Shown here piece after piece: positions 12,930 through 25,200 of a DNA stretch of 64,000 nucleotides. The translations under genes were made by a program, and so were the position numbers. Source of the stretch: Harmothoe impar (taxonomy: Eukaryota > Annelida > Polychaeta > Phyllodocida > Polynoidae); assembly GCA_947462335.1 (NCBI GenBank), contig OX381718.1, positions 41,880,976 to 41,944,975 of the forward strand. The letters are read 5' to 3'. Each line of letters begins with the position of its first letter. Positions within the stretch are counted from its first letter, which is position 1. The notes under the pieces are model-generated. The model saw nothing but the letters and a program-made list of their open reading frames with translations, made no database searches and was not told the DNA's origin.

Positions 12930-13266
12930 CATGCTGCCTACACAGGGTTACAAGTTCTAAGTGAGGTTACAGTAATGTTCTGCTGCCTATACATTGTACA
13001 CGGTTATAACTTTAATGTTAGGCTGCCTACACAGGGTTACAAGCTCTATGTGAGGACACAGTAATGTTAGGCTGCCTACACAGGGTTACAAGCTCTATGT
13101 GAGGACACAGTAATGTTCTGCTGCCTACACAGGGTTACAAGCTCTATGTGAGGACACAGTAATGTTAGGCTGCCTACACAGGGTTACAAGCTCTATGTGA
13201 GGACACAGTAATGTTATGCTGCCTACACAGGGTTACAAGCTCTATGTGAGGACACAGTAATGTTAT
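12930..13266. repeat. Minisatellite, 49-bp unit, six to seven copies
   Basis: 'gctgcctacacagggttaca' followed by 'agctctatgtgaggacacag' recurs at 13022, 13071, 13120, 13169 and 13218, an exact 49-bp period, with degenerate copies upstream to about 12930. Confidence 0.92.
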
Positions 13267-13269
13267 GAC

Positions 13270-13921
13270 TGCTCCACTCGGCCCCTGTCCCTGCTGCTTG
13301 TCCCACTGCACCATGGGATGGCAGACACGCCCACCACCCATGCTGCCACCTCGTGGAGACTCGATGAACTAAAGTAACAATAGCATAGAGTAGCATTACA
13401 GATTACAGAGTCTGTGAGGTCTACATGCAGGGTCTATTAAAGGCCCGCAACTTATTGCCCCTGCACCAACAGTTGTAATGGAACGAGGGCCGCACTCTGT
13501 GCTTTAGATAGTGTGGGAGGGGGGGGGGGTTACCAATATACAGGTAGATAATATGGTAAAGGCCTGGTTGGGGGTTTTAGGTTAGTGAGGGCAGTATTGG
13601 GATGTCAATGCTTCATACATATTGACATATATATATATCAATGTTACATTGTTATCCGAATCACAGATCTACATCCGTGTCTGAATGTTGTATTCAAATT
13701 TTATCTAATGAAAATCGCCTTTGTATACTTTAATATATTTCTGAAGGAAACGACACACAGTAACATACTTTTTACAACATAACACATACAGCTACTATTG
13801 TGAGGCATTGTATGCTTTATGTTATCTATATTGGCAGAATCATTATGAAGTTGACACAATACACATAGACCTACTGTGTATACATACCAACCTAATGTCC
13901 TCCCTGTTTCCTATTTTCCAG
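13270..13921. other. No gene seen; sequence just upstream of the first visible kinase exon
   Basis: A G run at 13510 and AT-rich sequence leading to the acceptor (ctattttccag) at 13921. Nothing else is recognisable. Confidence 0.5.
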
Positions 13922-16900
13922 AATCCCGTCGCCCACTGCTGGTCAGAACCCTGGTATTTCAAACGTAAATTCTGCAACCTATGTCGTAAACGGCTAGAAG
14001 ATAGTATGGCTATACGATGTGAAAGTAAGTACATATTTTGCATACTGCTCACTGATATTAGTTACTTAGGCCACACTTTTCTTTTCATTGTTTGGGTTAC
14101 GGACACCTTACTTTTTTTCTGAAGTATGGAGGACGAAATAAAAAAGAAATAGAATTAAATAAAATCTACTCTTTCAACTTTTACTAACTTTCACAATTTG
14201 ATTGTTGTTGTGGGGTTTTCATACTCCTTGTTTGGCCTTACTCAGTTGCCATGGTCACATAGGCTAAAAAGATCATGTATTCACGATAAAAAGGTTCTTT
14301 ACTGAAATGGGAACAGTATACAGTCTGAAACTGAATATATTTCAAAGGGCATCACAATATGGATACAGCAGACCTCTATTATAGTCACTAAATGCCTTTT
14401 CCCTGAAATTTTGACCTTGTCATGTGTTATCCCATCCATTGTACCTTCATGTACCAAAGCCCCCCCCCCTTCAGGAAGACATACACATACAGTGTTGTCT
14501 TCATGGCACAAATTCTTCCAAATTTTACAATATCAATAACCATACTTCTCTATCTCCTCCCTTTTTGTAGCCCATTACATCACTCCAATTCCACCTGGGG
14601 GTCCTTCCAAATTGCTTACACATGTTTTTGGCATGGCTTATAAACGGTGTTGTGTGCCTGCCTTACTCTAAGTTGGGGTTTAAAATTTATCAACATCATC
14701 TGTGATGTGATCTGCAAAAAGGGACCTTAATGCAGGGTGCACTAAGTCGTCTTTTGCAAGTGCATGTCACATCTTCTCTGAAATCCTATTAAAATGCTCC
14801 ACATGTCATTTATATATAATATAGTTGAATATTAAGAGGGTGGGGTTGACATCAAAATGTCTTGCATAAGCAGCAAGTGCTAAGCTGTAGGTGGTGACAG
14901 GCCCCTTTGTTGGTCTATTATGGTGAATTCACAGTGGATTAAATAACAGTGTTCCCTCGAAATTTAGCATATCAAACATGAATTGTACTTCTAGATCAAA
15001 CTCTGATTGATATAAAGGAGGCGTTAATGGTCAGAATAATATGGTGTCCTTTGTACCACAAGTCTCTGCACGGTCAACTCATGATTAAGATTCAGATTAA
15101 GGTTTAACCCTCTACGGTCGGGGTAATGGCTCAAGCATCATGATGCACCGAAGCACTGACAGTTAATAAAGTGTTGCATTTGCATTATATTGCACTGTTA
15201 ATGGTTAGTGTAGATACGCAATAGAATCTGCTGTAGTTTTACAACATCTAGATATAGCAATATTTTATGAGAGGTTTTGGGAAATTCAGTCTCAAATACA
15301 AGTTTTTTTGTACCAGTGGCAATTCTATAGAAGTACAGACTCTGCCTTACTTTATTCCCAAGAGTGCTCCTCCAAATCCATCCTAAATTATGTACCACTG
15401 TGTACATGTGAGGCCTTTATATATCGAACCCCTCAGTTTTGGATAAAAAAAAACACGGCCGTTTACTAAAACGGCCAGATATCTAACATTATATATAAAC
15501 AGAATTGGTGTCATCAGAATCATTACCACACATTTATAACTGATAGGTGAGACAACGGACTTATCAAGGTCTCACTATGGATCATCTACTTCAGATTGGA
15601 GCTATATATAAATTATGTTATTTCCCAATTGGATTATGCCCCGAACCATGATTTTGTTCTATTCGTAAACAGCCTTCGTGGTATATAATCAGTTAGATCT
15701 TTAGTATCCCTTACTTTAACCCTTGAAGGGCTGCATGATGCAGCACTGTTAAGGCTGCTCAACATGGCCAGTGCTGCATTCATGCATCATGCTAGATATG
15801 ATGCATTAAAACATTTTGCGATCCTATAAGGGTTAACACTAATTGTGACTCACTTCAATCAAATGGATCACTAATCGCATTTTACTCAGTAGTGTCAATG
15901 CTATGTTTAACCTGATGTCCCCTTATGTTTCAGTCTGTGAATATTACGCCCATGTGGACTGTCAGGACTTCGTAGTGAGTGACTGTATGGAATGCGCAAC
16001 GTATCAACCAGGCATGGAGAAGGTATGTACAACTTTACCCCATAATGATAAAGTGACACGATCTGCGAAAAAGGCCCTTAGTTCAGGGTGCACTAAGCTC
16101 CCTTTTCCCAGTGCATGTAGTAATAATTTTGACAGTCATGCCTGTACATCTATCCAGGGTTGCCACCGTCAGGGAAAATGCCAATACCAGGGAAAAAAAT
16201 TCGTTCCAGGTCAAGGAAACGGCAGTGAATTCTAGTGTTTTTTTTGGCAAAATGGCAGGGAAAATGAGATTTTCTGAAAATGTCAGGGAAAATAATATTT
16301 TGTCAGGGTAAATCCTTGAAATAGGCTTACAAAAAAAAGTCACCCGTTTTCTTTGAAGAACCCTGTACTTTGTTCCATGTGGAGAAACAAAGTTACTATG
16401 CTTAAGTACTATAACGGCCGTTCTCCACACCCCTGTGGCGAAACTGATGTTCATTCCCCATGGCCTGTTTCTCCATGATGACATATAACCAAAATGGCTA
16501 TGAAACCAATCTTCAATTGTATATTTTGATGAAATTAATAAATACAGAGATCCACTCTAATCAGTCTGAACCCCTGGTTTCCCCACTCGTGGTGCATTGG
16601 ATCGTGGCGCATTGGATCAGTGCATTGGATATCACACTCGGCTCTGCCTCGTGTGATATGATCCAGTGCACCACTCGTGGACCTCTGTCTATGATCTTGA
16701 TAGAGAAAGAAAATCTAAATCCTATGTGAGTGTCGCAGTTGTCAGGGAAATTTTTGAGTTTTTGAATTATTTCATTGGCCATAATTTCATAACTCAGATG
16801 CTGTTCCAAATACAGCCAAGAACGAAGTATGTACAGCATATTACCGTGGATACATCAGATTGCAAATCAGTATATCAGGGAAATCCAAGTAACATGTAAA

Positions 16901-19201
16901 ATAGTTGAGAAATCGTAATTGACATAAACTTCACAACGAGAGAAAACACCATAAAAGATGGAGTGGACATTGTTGTGAAATCTGCTTCTCATTATCACAT
17001 AATTGTCAGGTATGGGTCCCTAGGCATATAATATGGTTCCCAGCTAACAAGAAAACGTTATTTTACGTCTAAATAACGTTGTAAAACTTCATATAACGTT
17101 ATGCCATAGTAAGGAGCCTTAGAGAAACGTTATATAACGTTATATAGCGTTATAAAACGTTTTTTGTTCACTGGGTTAGTGGAAAGTTTATGGCAGTGTC
17201 TACTGGCAGTCCTTGGCAGTGTCTACTGACAGTTTGTGACAGTGTCCACAAACTGTATGTGACACTGTCTACTGACAGTCTGTTACAGTGCCCACAAACT
17301 GTATGTGACACTGTCTACTGACAGTCTGTTACAGTGCCCACAAACTGTATGTGACACTGTCTACTGACAGTCTGTTACAGTGCCCACAAACTGTATGTGA
17401 CACTGTCTACTGACAGTCTGTTACAGTGCCCACAAACTGTATGTGACACTGTCTACTGACAGTCTGTTACAGTGCCCACAAACTGTATGTGACACTGTCT
17501 ACTGACAGTCTGTTACAGTGCCCACAAACTGTATGTGACACTGTTCAGTGCCGTTTACTGGCAGTCTGTGACAGTGTCCACTGAAAGTGTGTGACACTGT
17601 CTACTGGCAGACTGTGGCAGTGCCCACTGAAAGTATCTGACACTGTATACCGACAGTATTATGGTAGTGTCTACCAACAGTATGTGACAATGTCTACTCT
17701 CAGTATATGACAGTGTCCACTGACATATTGCATGTGACAGTAACTATTAAGTGTGTTTAATAGTATCAACAGAAGGTTTGTGACAGTGGCCACTGACAAC
17801 CTCTACTGACATTATGTGTCAGTATTTAGGGGCAGTCTATGATAGTGTCTACTGCCAATCTATGACAATATCTAGACAGTGTTTGGCAGTGTTTACTGAA
17901 AGCTTTTGATGGTGTATAATTCTTGCCAGCGACTTTTTTCATGCTGTATGACACAAGGAAATTTCTCTTGAACCTCTTGCATGGTCTTGATCTGGAGCTC
18001 CTCTCAAGATTAGTTTTATACCACAGCGGGCACGGAGAACAAAGCATTTCACACCTTCTGTATACTGAATACAGCTAGTGCTATAAATAAGTTATAGGCC
18101 GTGTGCCAAGCTGTAGGGGTATTTGGTGAAGGGAGCCTATAAGCCCGCCTATAAGGCTCCCTTCACTGTATTTCGCGTACAGCTTGATACTCGTCCTATA
18201 ACAACTACGTATTCAAAGGATATTCTGCTAAGAACTACCAACATTGAATATACCCTGTACATATATAGTTGAGTATATACCATGTCTTAAATCATACAAT
18301 GTTTCTCTGTGCAGGGTACAGTAGCGCAATACCACCATTGGAGGGAGGGGAACTTACCTGGCAACTCAAAATGCCTCGTCTGCAAAAAAACCTGCTGGTC
18401 TTCTGAGTGTCTTGCCGGAATGCGGTGTGAATGGTGTGGAGTCACGGTAAGTGTAATTTAGAAAAATAGTTATTCAATGCAAGTTATTTGATTATTTTGA
18501 ATATTAAAACCATATAGGAGGATGTTCCTTTTAATGCTTTTTAGAATGGGTGATTCTAAGTGTACTGTAGTGAACCTTTCTTTCTACTCTACTTCTATGC
18601 ATATATTGAGTAGTTCCTGAAAAAGATGGCCAGTAAAAGACTCCCTGAAGACTTCATTGTTAACAGTCTACATCTTACTGTAGTATAATACCATCATAAA
18701 GTAGCACTTGGCATCAGAAGAGCACTGCTCTTGTATAAGCCTCTCGAAATTGTTCATTAGCACTAAAATTGGGATCTTGCCGGTGAATAAGCGACTGTTT
18801 TGTATAAGCACCGGGATAAATCCACTGCCAAATAAGGACTATTTCGATAGTACAATATATCTAAAGTAAAAGAGAAATCTTTAAACACCATATTTAACGA
18901 TGTTTACAGTAATTATAGTTAGAAGATTCAAATATTGCATTTAATGTCCAGCCTGTGAGGTGCAATGGCCAATTAAGCAGGTACACAGTATTAAAATCCT
19001 GGACTTCTTTCTGGTTGAATTGCTACAAATTCTGACTTATTCGCTTTTGGTTGTTGCAGGCACATTCGACATGTCACCGACAGTTACCAAAGGAGTGTAG
19101 TTTTGGTTGTCTGCGTGAGATCATGCTACCCCCTTTCTGCCTCACAGTCCCCCGCATGGACGTCCCCATGGAAACCATATACGGCTTCCCCATGAAACTA
19201 C
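13922..19201 (+). CDS. DGKQ: DGK-theta exons 1-4 of the window: C1 domains 2 and 3
   Basis: Exons 13922-14024 and 15934-16022 together encode a C1 zinc finger (residues about 5-55 of the visible protein) starting AHCW, with CNLC, RCE followed by IC, HVDC and DCMEC as ligand clusters. Exons 18315-18446 and 19060-19201 encode the next C1 (about 71-125), starting HHWREGN, with CLVC, MRCEWC, AHSTC and a final Cys in KECSFG. After it comes a Pro/Met-rich linker. The two fingers are almost contiguous, as in theta enzymes. No exon resembling the first C1 finger was found between 1 and 13,921 on the plus strand. Confidence 0.93.
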
Positions 19202-22200
19202 GTAAGTATATTTACATTTAATGTAGGCCTAAGAAATAAGAGATTACCAGAATGGTATATTTTCAATAATGATTAATTCTATATTGACTTACTCACAATA
19301 TACTGTGAAAGTACTTATTTTCACGGGTTTAAATTTTCATAGATGAATGAAGATCGGCTGATTTTTCATTTCTGCAAAAATCGCGAAAACATACACACAG
19401 CGAAATAAAGTACTTTCACATTAATTATGAAGTTTGTGAGTTGAATATTTCCTAAAACTATATGAAATTAAGTTCCTCAAAGTATTTCTTAAACTATACG
19501 AAATTAAGTTCTTCAAAGTACCTCTTAAGAATCCATAGCAAAGAGTTCAAAGGGTCCTTGTAGCACTCTAATAGGGCTGCATTCATGCATCATGACGGCA
19601 AAATGTATAGTGCATTAAAGAAGCTTTTAAAGCATTTAAAACTTTATGCACTATCTACAGAGGGAATTGCATATTTATACACTGTACCTAATGAACATTG
19701 CCAAAACATAATTTCTTTTTTCAACTTGTTTTCAGCTGCACCTGGTGAGGATATATTCCATTTTATTTTAATAAGAGTAATTGCATACTAATTTTTGCAG
19801 TATTTGATTATCTCTCTATATCTTGGCACGATCTGTGAGTCCAGTTGTCTGATGGCCTGTCTTCGGTAGACCTGGTTTTAAAACTTTTCTCTCTCGCATC
19901 TTTCTATATTAGTATATATATATAAATATCATATATTCATATCTATATGTACTCCATCATGCTCATATTATACCTATACATCATGTATGAGCATCACATC
20001 ATGAGCAAAGTGCCCTCTATCTTAAGAATTCAATGTAATTTATTTTGTGATTTAAAACAGATAGTTTTGCCGGAGTATCTTTTAGAATAGGTTGTCGTTG
20101 TTAAGGAGTGACGGATACTAATTTTACAGCACGCACAGTCTCAGAGGAGTTCTCCTCGAGTGGGGATTCGAAAACGGAAGAGGAAGAAAAGCGGTCTCCG
20201 AAGGAGAAGGAAGGAAAGAAGGACAAAGATTTAGATGAAGGCCAAGGTAAGATCTTTAGATGAACAGTTTTGATAAGCTTGAAATGTCAGCCACCTTCTG
20301 TTCAATGTGGACAAAAATTTAATATTGTAGTTGTAAAATATTCCTCTTTGTTATCGATTAAGTTTTCATTTGCTAGCTAATCTTAACAACTCACCAGACC
20401 TGTATTATCTATCATGCCAATTATAGTCTAAGTAGAAAGACCTACTGTGTGTTTCAGTGTAAATTAATTTTGTTATAAGAGCTCTAATAGTTAATATTAC
20501 TTGTCAATGCTTTAAACTCATGTCTAATGTGATTTTTTTTCAGAAATTATACGGATATTTGATGGAAATGCCTCATTAAAGAAAAACATTTTTAGGACTG
20601 TAGCAGTACCGAAAGGAGCGCCGACACAGGTGCTTCTTGTGAGTAAACTACTTATATTCATTTCTGTGAACCCAACTCAGCAACATTTCAAATTCCTACT
20701 TATTCAAACTAGCAATTGTCTTTGTGAACCAATGCCGTCGCAGATGATTTCAAGAAGGCACCTTAGCTATCCATTTGGAATCATGCCCAAAAGCGATATC
20801 AATATAGGGCCATAGTGTTGGCAATAATTATGGCAAATGCATTTGTGTAGGATAATACTGTATAACAACATTTACAACATAATTGCCCTCAGAGTCGCTT
20901 ATGAAATCATATAGATAAAACAACAGCAGATAAGAAGAAAAACAGACCTTATTAACAGTCTAAATAAATATTATTTTATAGTAAATTTAAATTGAATTGA
21001 CATCAAATAGACCATTTCACAGTCATTATTGCAGAGCTATCTTCAAAATGTATATCTATTTATCTCTCAAAGTTAAGTTATGATGCCAAAGTTTAATTGT
21101 AGTGTAAGGTATTATTGGTAGTGTTACATTGTCTAAATCCATGGTTTCCCAGGACGCGGCCCTGCGAACATTCCACATAGCGGAGGCCCCTGGGCAGTAC
21201 TACATCAGTGAAGCCATGGAGAAAATCGAGGATACCATACCAGGTATGTGCTCATCTGTGTGGACAGAGATGCCACCCAGTTGCTGACAAGAAATTTATA
21301 ATTTTGGTAAAATTTCTGTAGGAAATTCGCCTATTTTAATATACAAATTCCAGCAAAAAAGGTAGAAATTCTCTGATGGTGTAGATATGTGGATTATGCC
21401 AGGCAGTTCCCTGTGAGTTACTTATTGACATCATACGTCTCTATCCTTTGGCGAAAGTACACAACCTACGCAACGTCAAGCCGGAACTACTTTCTGCATT
21501 TCAGTATATTTCACTACCCACCAACTCCAACATTATGTAATACATCTCATGCAAATACCTGTCTTTGGGATATGTTTTCCATTGTTAGATATCTTTTAAA
21601 CCTGTCAGACGCTATCTTCACCAAAGATCTTTTATTTACAGAAGTTGAAACAGAAAATTGTCAATCCGGTGAGGGCTCAACGGGTAAGCTTGACTTCAGC
21701 ACCAAACTCATTGAATTTATTCTATGAACTGTAAAGTATCTTTTATAAGGCTCACAAGATTTCTCAAACTGCAAAGTAATGCTCATGAATCTAGAATGAG
21801 GTAATAGAAATAAAGATAGAGCCTGACCTACCTTAACAAAACATTTAAGATGACAATTGTCGCAAAACTTACTCAGTTAACCCTGGATATTCAAAAATTT
21901 GACTTTCAGTAGTTGACTCGTGAACACATCGGTTACCATATACTACCTATAAACTCCACTCCCTATAGCACACACCCTTCTTTTGACACTTTCAGAAGGA
22001 GCGTCTGTAATAAAATCAAAGAGTGAGAATGGAAGTTGTCGCGGTATTTCAGACATGGTAGCGGAGAGAGAACTAGATGTGACATTACCGATCAAGGCCC
22101 AACTCTCTGCACATGACGGCAAACGGCCTTCAGTATTTCTACGATATAAGCCAAGGGACCCTGAAAAAGACTACATTAGGGTATACCCTGGCAACTTAAG

Positions 22201-25200
22201 GTCAGGGTTATTCTTCTCTTGCATGGTTATCCATTCAAAATAATGTCTCATGGGTTTTAAAATAATTGTGTTAACTAAGCAATTAGCTCTATCATGTTAA
22301 CTTTGCGCTATACTAAAATTGATTTATTTTTTGTGGAATATAGGTGTCTATATTATATGCTCAAATGTACTGTAGAGAAATACATAACTAAAGATCAAAT
22401 CAAGAGGCATACCTTTAAGTGGGGCTTGAGGGCTTATCCCAGTATTTTATCTTGAGCCCCCTCCTCTCAACTCTGTGCCTCTACATGGGTACCTGCCATG
22501 TCTCCGTGTCGAATTTTAGCAAAACGGCCGTGTCGCCGTGTCGATTTTTATCTGTATAGAATATACTAGTTACTTTTAAACAAGACTGTGTCCGTCGATT
22601 TTTAAAAGGGCCGTGTCGCCCTATGTCGATTTTTAAAACGGCCGTGTCGCCCGTGTTGATTTTTACCCCATGTAGAGGCACAACTCTGATACAGTATGTC
22701 CAGTACAGTAGTACAACTGCAAGCATTTTGTTCAATTGTTTTAATCATTACACTATACTAATTCAGTTTATGCTTTCTCCGTAACAGCTTACCCAGCAAA
22801 GCCGGTTTCTACCTTAGACATCTGGCTGTAAATAGAGATACGACAGCACACGACGTTATAGAGAAAGCCCTGAAAAGGTTTGAAATTGAAGTAAGTGCAT
22901 TATTCTGAATATTATATTTGAATTTCCCACAGTAACATTAGTGTGTCAAACCATGAAATAAACTTTCCTTCAGATAATCCACCTCATGCCGTGAAGAAGC
23001 GCAGCTTCCAGCTTTTCACAGCGGCCTTGTTGTATATATCCCAGCTAACAAAAAAAACACGTTACTTTACGTCAAAATAACTTTTTTAAATTTACCCAGT
23101 TTTTCACAGCAGCCTTGTTGTATATGTGGCCATAAAGGACAAACTCCAACTTTACCAAACTAATTTTCCCACTCATATTCACTGGAAAATCGAAAAGAAA
23201 CGATCCAATTATGGAAGGAGACAGTTGAAAACAGTCCTAAGGTTTGTGTTTTTTCTTGTGTTTTTGCAGATTGACGATGCCAGTCAATACTCGCTGGTCG
23301 AGGTGTTTCTTGATAAGGGTGTCACGGAACGGGAGATGAAGGATGACGAGCGACCCTTCAATGTGGTTCAGCAGAGCAGGAGGGTATGCAGCGCTCGATC
23401 ACTATGATATATAATACATAAGCCCATCCTCTAGCAAGTGCACAGCTTGTAAGGGACAAAATAGAGATCTCTAGGATATGATATGTAAGGAGGGGGCACC
23501 ACAAACTAGTAAGGGGAAATCGCATCAATATAAGAAATAAGGTTTATTCTCTTTTTTTTTAAAAGGACAAAAAATAGACAACTTTTAACTGCAAGAAATG
23601 TTTAAATGATATTTGGGAAGTACATTGTGCATTAATTTCGTCACATATAGTATTACTTCTGTTCTATCCCTTGAAAAGAGTAAGAGACTTTACCGGTGAG
23701 CTCTTGCATACATCACCCATCAATCCCATTTTGTTTTGGGCAAGCAGCATTCTAAACCCCTATCCAGTAGTGGATCACTGCCGTAGTGGACAAGCTTAGA
23801 TCCTCATTTTATAAATCTAATCACCAAAATGAGCAAAAAAGCTTTTTAATTTAAAACAGTACCTTGTTGAAGTCTGTATTGTCCAGAACACCCTATCAGA
23901 CTTGGGACTTATCATACAGTCAAACAACACAGTTATAGGACTGTAAAAGTCAATCTGTTTCAATAGGAATTACTGAAACAGTCCATATATTTGTTATGTA
24001 GTGGCTTATGTTTAAAAGAGGTTGTTGGCTTAATATTGTCATTGTTACTGTGTGTTTTATTGAAATGGATTGGCGGCTGGAACCGGGCAACCCTACCCTT
24101 GTGTAGGGAGGTTTTGGTGGAAATTGACCTTAAGTTTGAGAAATTTTAAAGAAAGTCAACCCTTGTATAGGGATATTTAGGCCAAAATGCATATTCTGAG
24201 AGTGATTTTGAAAACGATTTCGGCTATTGCTTAGAGAGGTTTTGCAGAGAGTTGGCCCTTGCAAGCCCCACACATGTTTATGTCACATATATTAATTACC
24301 CGACTGGGGTTCTTGTTTCAGGACTCGTTGCGGCAGCTACGCATGACTAGGTTCTACTTAAAACAGAAGGAGGATCCTCACGGGCCGCACGTGGCCATGT
24401 ACGTAGGCAACCTACCCACAGGGCTCTCTCAGCGGCAGTACGAGAAAATCCTCATCGACATAATAGGCAAAGGTATGTCTCACATAATAGGCTCAGAAAT
24501 GAACAAGTAATTTCCATAAATTTTATGTTATGTAGTAAAGTTTATATAGCCCCTTCACCATATAATATTATGTAGTGTTCACTATATAGCATGTATGGCC
24601 CCATATGTTCCCATAGAATTGAGCAAACATACATGACACACAGCTTTTCTTCCCCAGCGTATTTCCTTCTTTTCTCTTATACAGCCTTCTTGACCCCCAA
24701 AGGAATAGAAGGATGACAAGTTAATCAGTCTTATTAGTAGTCTTTCGCAAAAACAACAGCACTTTGCAATTCAATAAGTTGATTTTCTTGACTCTTCTCT
24801 ATTTTCAGAAAATAAATGGACTAAGTTTGATGTGATTTATTATGAATACGGCGCACTGGTTCTACTCTTCACTAATATAGAAGCAGCAACCTGCGCGTTT
24901 AACCTGTTAAAAGAAGGCATGTTTGATGACAAAACGTTACTCGTTCTCTTATTACCCAATATTCAGGTAGGTCCATGCACAGTTTTCAATTTGATTTATT
25001 CTACCATAAAACCTCGCGTATAAGCCTAACCCTCATATAAGTCACACCTAAACTTTAAGACAATCCTAGAAGCCGCACCTGGGGTGTGATTATGGCTACT
25101 TTAGTAATGTACCTTACTAGAAAAAGATCTTGTATAAGTTACACCTGTAGACCTTTGGGCAAATCCTATAAGCCGAACTGGAGTTCTGACCTTCTTACAA

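Larger units (their letters stand above)
14695..16120. repeat. Two copies of a short intronic repeat
   Basis: 'gatctgcaaaaagggacctt' with 'cagggtgcactaagtc' (about 14708-14765) and 'gatctgcgaaaaaggccctt' with 'cagggtgcactaagct' (about 16062-16115) are diverged copies in neighbouring kinase introns. The second is followed by 'cagggaaaat' repeats to 16310. Confidence 0.6.

Noticed and set aside
17245..17545. Regular repeats that could suggest a CRISPR array
   Set aside because: The 46-bp units are contiguous with no unique spacers, and the DNA is an animal intron; it is a minisatellite.
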